A stretch of 64,000 nt of DNA from Paracoccaceae bacterium (GTDB lineage Bacteria; Pseudomonadota; Alphaproteobacteria; Rhodobacterales; Rhodobacteraceae): positions 3,520,136 to 3,584,135 of the forward strand of contig JAWPMR010000001.1 in the NCBI GenBank assembly GCA_033344815.1, given 5' to 3'. The notes beneath the pieces were generated by a model, which made no database searches, was not told where the DNA came from, and saw only the letters and a list, made by a program, of their open reading frames with translations. The position numbers and the translations under genes were made by a program. Every line of letters begins with the position of its first letter. The stretch's first letter is position 1. Below are positions 61,620 to 64,000 of this stretch, one piece after another.

Positions 61620-62725
61620 TGGCGCTGTCTCCCCTGAACCAACGTCGATGGCGCAATTTCACCCGCAACAGGCGTGCATATTGGTCCCTTTGGATTTTTG
61701 CAGTGCTTTTTGGATTGTCGCTCATGGCGGAATTCATCGCCTATGACAAACCGATCCTCGTACAGTACCGGGGCAGCTATTACACACCGATCTGGAATTT
61801 TTACCCTGAGACTGAATTCGGTGGAGATTTCCAGACAGAAGCCGTTTACCGCGATCCGGAAGTTAAATGCCTGATCGAAACCGGTGGTTTGGAGGGGTGT
61901 TTTGATGATCCAGATGCGTATTTCGAGGATGCGCAGGATGGTATTGTGGAAGGTGCGGAAATCGAAAAGGGATGGGCTATCTGGCCGCTGATACCCTATT
62001 CTTACAACACGGCTGTGGATCGGCCCGGTGCGGCACCGTTGCCTCCGAATGCACAAAATCTGCTCGGCACGGATGGAACCAAACGCGATGTGCTGGCACG
62101 GGTGATCCATGGCTTTCGATTGTCTATTCTGTTCACGTTGCTGGTCACCGGCGCGGCGAGTTTGATCGGGATCATTGCGGGCGCTGTGCAGGGCTTCTTT
62201 GGCGGCAAGACCGACCTGATTTTTCAGCGCTTCATAGAAATATGGTCCTCGACGCCATCGCTCTATGTGATCATAATTATGTTCGCCATTCTGGGGCGAA
62301 GTTTCTGGTTACTCGTTATATTGCTGGTGCTGTTCAGTTGGACATCCCTTGTGGGCGTGGTGCGTGCCGAGTTCTTACGCGCGCGCAACCTCGAATACGT
62401 ACGCGCGGCGCGCGCGCTTGGCGTCGGGAACCTGACCATCATGTTCCGTCACATGCTGCCGAATGCGATGGTCGCCATGCTGACCATGTTGCCATTTATC
62501 ATCACGGGCACCATTTCCACATTGGCAATTCTTGACTTCCTTGGCTTTGGATTGCCGTCTTCTGCGCCCTCCCTGGGCGAATTGACCCTACAGGCGAAAC
62601 AGAACCTGCAAGCGCCTTGGCTTGCCTTCACAGCCTTTTTCACCTTTGCGATCATGCTGTCGCTTCTGGTGTTCATCTTTGAAGGTATCCGGGATGCCTT
62701 TGACCCTCGAAAGACATTTTCCTGA
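61619..62725 (+). CDS. yejE: Peptide ABC transporter permease YejE
   Basis: 368-residue permease. 'RRWRNFTRNRRAYWSLWIFA' at residue 8 leads into the first helix, then a large periplasmic loop (residues 45-150) as in YejE, and the EAA loop 'YVRAARALGVGNLTIMFRHM' near 260. Partner of YejB in the membrane. Confidence 0.95.
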   Translation: MALSPLNQRRWRNFTRNRRAYWSLWIFAVLFGLSLMAEFIAYDKPILVQYRGSYYTPIWNFYPETEFGGDFQTEAVYRDPEVKCLIETGGLEGCFDDPDAYFEDAQDGIVEGAEIEKGWAIWPLIPYSYNTAVDRPGAAPLPPNAQNLLGTDGTKRDVLARVIHGFRLSILFTLLVTGAASLIGIIAGAVQGFFGGKTDLIFQRFIEIWSSTPSLYVIIIMFAILGRSFWLLVILLVLFSWTSLVGVVRAEFLRARNLEYVRAARALGVGNLTIMFRHMLPNAMVAMLTMLPFIITGTISTLAILDFLGFGLPSSAPSLGELTLQAKQNLQAPWLAFTAFFTFAIMLSLLVFIFEGIRDAFDPRKTFS

Positions 62726-62747
62726 TGCAGAACTGTGTAAAGATGTC

Positions 62748-64000
62748 ATGAGCGCACTTCTGGAAGTCAAAGATCTGCGTGTCAGTTTTCGTCAGGATGG
62801 CGCGCTGACCGAGGCTGTCAAAGGTGTGAGTTTCGCGGTTGAACGCGGAGAGACTGTAGCGCTGGTCGGAGAATCCGGCTCGGGCAAATCCGTATCCGCC
62901 CTTTCGACAGTATCCCTGCTGGGCGAAAGCGCTGTCGTCTCCGGTTCCGTCACCTATGACGGTCAGCAGATGATCGGGGCGGATGAAACGCGCCTGCGCA
63001 AAGTGCGCGGCAATGACATCAGTTTCATATTTCAGGAACCGATGACATCGCTCAACCCGCTGCACACTATTGAGAAGCAGCTTGGCGAAAGCCTTGCCCT
63101 TCATCAGGGTCTTGCAGGGGCAGCGGCGCGTGCGCGTATCTTGGAATTGCTCGAACAGGTCGGAATTCAGGACGCTGAGGCGCGAATTGGCAGCTACCCA
63201 CACCAGCTCTCTGGTGGGCAACGTCAGCGGGTCATGATCGCCATGGCGCTTGCAAATGAACCCGATGTACTGATCGCGGATGAGCCTACCACAGCGCTGG
63301 ATGTGACCATTCAGGCGCAAATCCTGGATCTGCTCAAGGACCTCAAAGATCGGCTGGGCATGGGGTTGTTGTTCATAACCCATGACCTCGGCATCGTGCG
63401 GCGCATCGCGGATCGGGTGTGTGTCATGCAAAACGGTGTCATTGTCGAAACAGGCCCGACTCGTGAAATTTTTGACACTCCGCAGCATGCCTACACAAAG
63501 AAATTGCTGGGCGCGGAACCTTCCGGTGCGCCTGCGCCGCTTGCGGCCAATGCTGAGATCATCGCGAAAACTGAGAACCTCAAAATATGGTTTCCGATCC
63601 AGGCTGGTCTGTTGCGCCGCACCGTGGGCCACGTCAAAGCGGTGAACGACGCAAGTTTGACTGTACGCGCGGGCGAAACCATCGGGATTGTGGGCGAAAG
63701 TGGGTCCGGGAAAACTACGCTGGCTCTGGCCATCATGCGGTTGATCGCCTCTGAGGGTGAGATCGTCTTCATGGGACAAGACGTGCGCAGATGGTCCACA
63801 CGACAATTGCGTGGCCTGCGCAAGGACATGCAGATCGTGTTTCAGGACCCGTTTGGCAGTTTGAGCCCACGCATGACATGCGCTCAGATTATTTCCGAAG
63901 GGTTGAGCATCCATAATGTGGACGCCGACCGTGACGCGCGTGATCTTGTGCGCGAAGTGATGGTGGAAGTCGGCCTCGATCCCGCAACCATGGACCGGTA
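62748..64000 (+). CDS. yejF: Peptide ABC transporter ATPase YejF (3' end outside window)
   Basis: 417 codons are visible of a tandem ATPase of about 530. First domain: Walker A 'GESGSGKSV', signature 'LSGGQRQRVMIAMALA', Walker B 'VLIADEPTTALD', switch 'LLFITHDLGIV'. Second domain: Walker A 'GESGSGKTTLALAIM', Q-loop 'MQIVFQDPFGSLSPRM'. The reading frame is open to the edge. The ATG at 62748 is 22 nt after the yejE stop with a weak ribosome site. Confidence 0.95.
   Translation, partial: MSALLEVKDLRVSFRQDGALTEAVKGVSFAVERGETVALVGESGSGKSVSALSTVSLLGESAVVSGSVTYDGQQMIGADETRLRKVRGNDISFIFQEPMTSLNPLHTIEKQLGESLALHQGLAGAAARARILELLEQVGIQDAEARIGSYPHQLSGGQRQRVMIAMALANEPDVLIADEPTTALDVTIQAQILDLLKDLKDRLGMGLLFITHDLGIVRRIADRVCVMQNGVIVETGPTREIFDTPQHAYTKKLLGAEPSGAPAPLAANAEIIAKTENLKIWFPIQAGLLRRTVGHVKAVNDASLTVRAGETIGIVGESGSGKTTLALAIMRLIASEGEIVFMGQDVRRWSTRQLRGLRKDMQIVFQDPFGSLSPRMTCAQIISEGLSIHNVDADRDARDLVREVMVEVGLDPATMDR

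Noticed and set aside
1-64000. CRISPR arrays, tRNA and rRNA genes
   Set aside because: No regularly spaced repeats and no tRNA- or rRNA-like conserved segments were noticed when reading both strands; a dedicated scan could still find a tRNA that was missed.

Overview
The window looks like chromosomal DNA of a marine-type alphaproteobacterium of the Rhodobacterales (Roseobacter-like). The basis is the gene content: TRAP and ABC importers with Tat-type binding proteins, a COQ9 homologue, a DUF1013/TrcR protein, GlcG/HbpS and b561 proteins, the recR-ybaB-dnaX block, pheA next to a membrane-anchored cytochrome c, and yejABEF. This assignment is an inference from family knowledge; no rRNA or tRNA gene was seen.

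Layout. 1-6.3 kb: end of a TRAP transporter (large permease, binding protein) followed by a glutamine-synthetase-like ligase, an aldehyde dehydrogenase and an iron alcohol dehydrogenase, which together suggest uptake and gamma-glutamylation-dependent oxidation of an amine or amino alcohol. 6.3-7.6 kb: a TSUP exporter and a rhodanese. 7.6-14.3 kb: a LacI regulator, an 18-bp palindromic operator and a CUT1-type sugar ABC importer whose operon runs into a cytochrome b561 gene, converging on a GlcG/HbpS gene. 14.5-15.9 kb: an endonuclease/exonuclease/phosphatase-fold protein with a repetitive insertion.

17-26.3 kb is the most unusual part. An ECF sigma factor is flanked by an RTX protein, a convergent membrane anti-sigma-like protein and a periplasmic subtilase lipoprotein. 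Three promoters with one architecture, GAACC-N16-CGAC(A/C)AA, precede the RTX gene, the anti-sigma gene and the subtilase gene, so they form a probable local ECF regulon. The periplasmic part of the anti-sigma looks like a subtilase prodomain. A Tat-exported serine hydrolase and a DUF1194 protein follow. Then comes a two-gene, 4-nt-overlapping pair on the minus strand: a Cys-free 239-residue protein of gasdermin-operon-like organisation and a cytoplasmic subtilase with a helical C-terminal half.

26.3-35.3 kb is an eroded accessory stretch with a frameshifted IS3 OrfA remnant, a phospholipase D-family protein, a fumarylacetoacetase-family enzyme, an alpha/beta hydrolase and an IS110 element whose end lies in the 3' end of a GGDEF-EAL gene. 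35-42 kb returns to core genes (rpsU, COQ9, two quinone oxidoreductases, RNase T2, trcR). 42.5-46.3 kb is a second sugar-type ABC importer with a LuxP-like receptor behind a LacI-type operator, with a cupin gene downstream. 47.7-64 kb is mostly housekeeping: aqpZ, recR, ybaB, dnaX, a TetR/hydrolase divergon with twin operators, SRP RNA, a cyclic-nucleotide phosphodiesterase/5'-nucleotidase-like enzyme, nudC, an SRPBCC protein, pheA, cytochrome c and yejABEF (yejF cut by the window edge).
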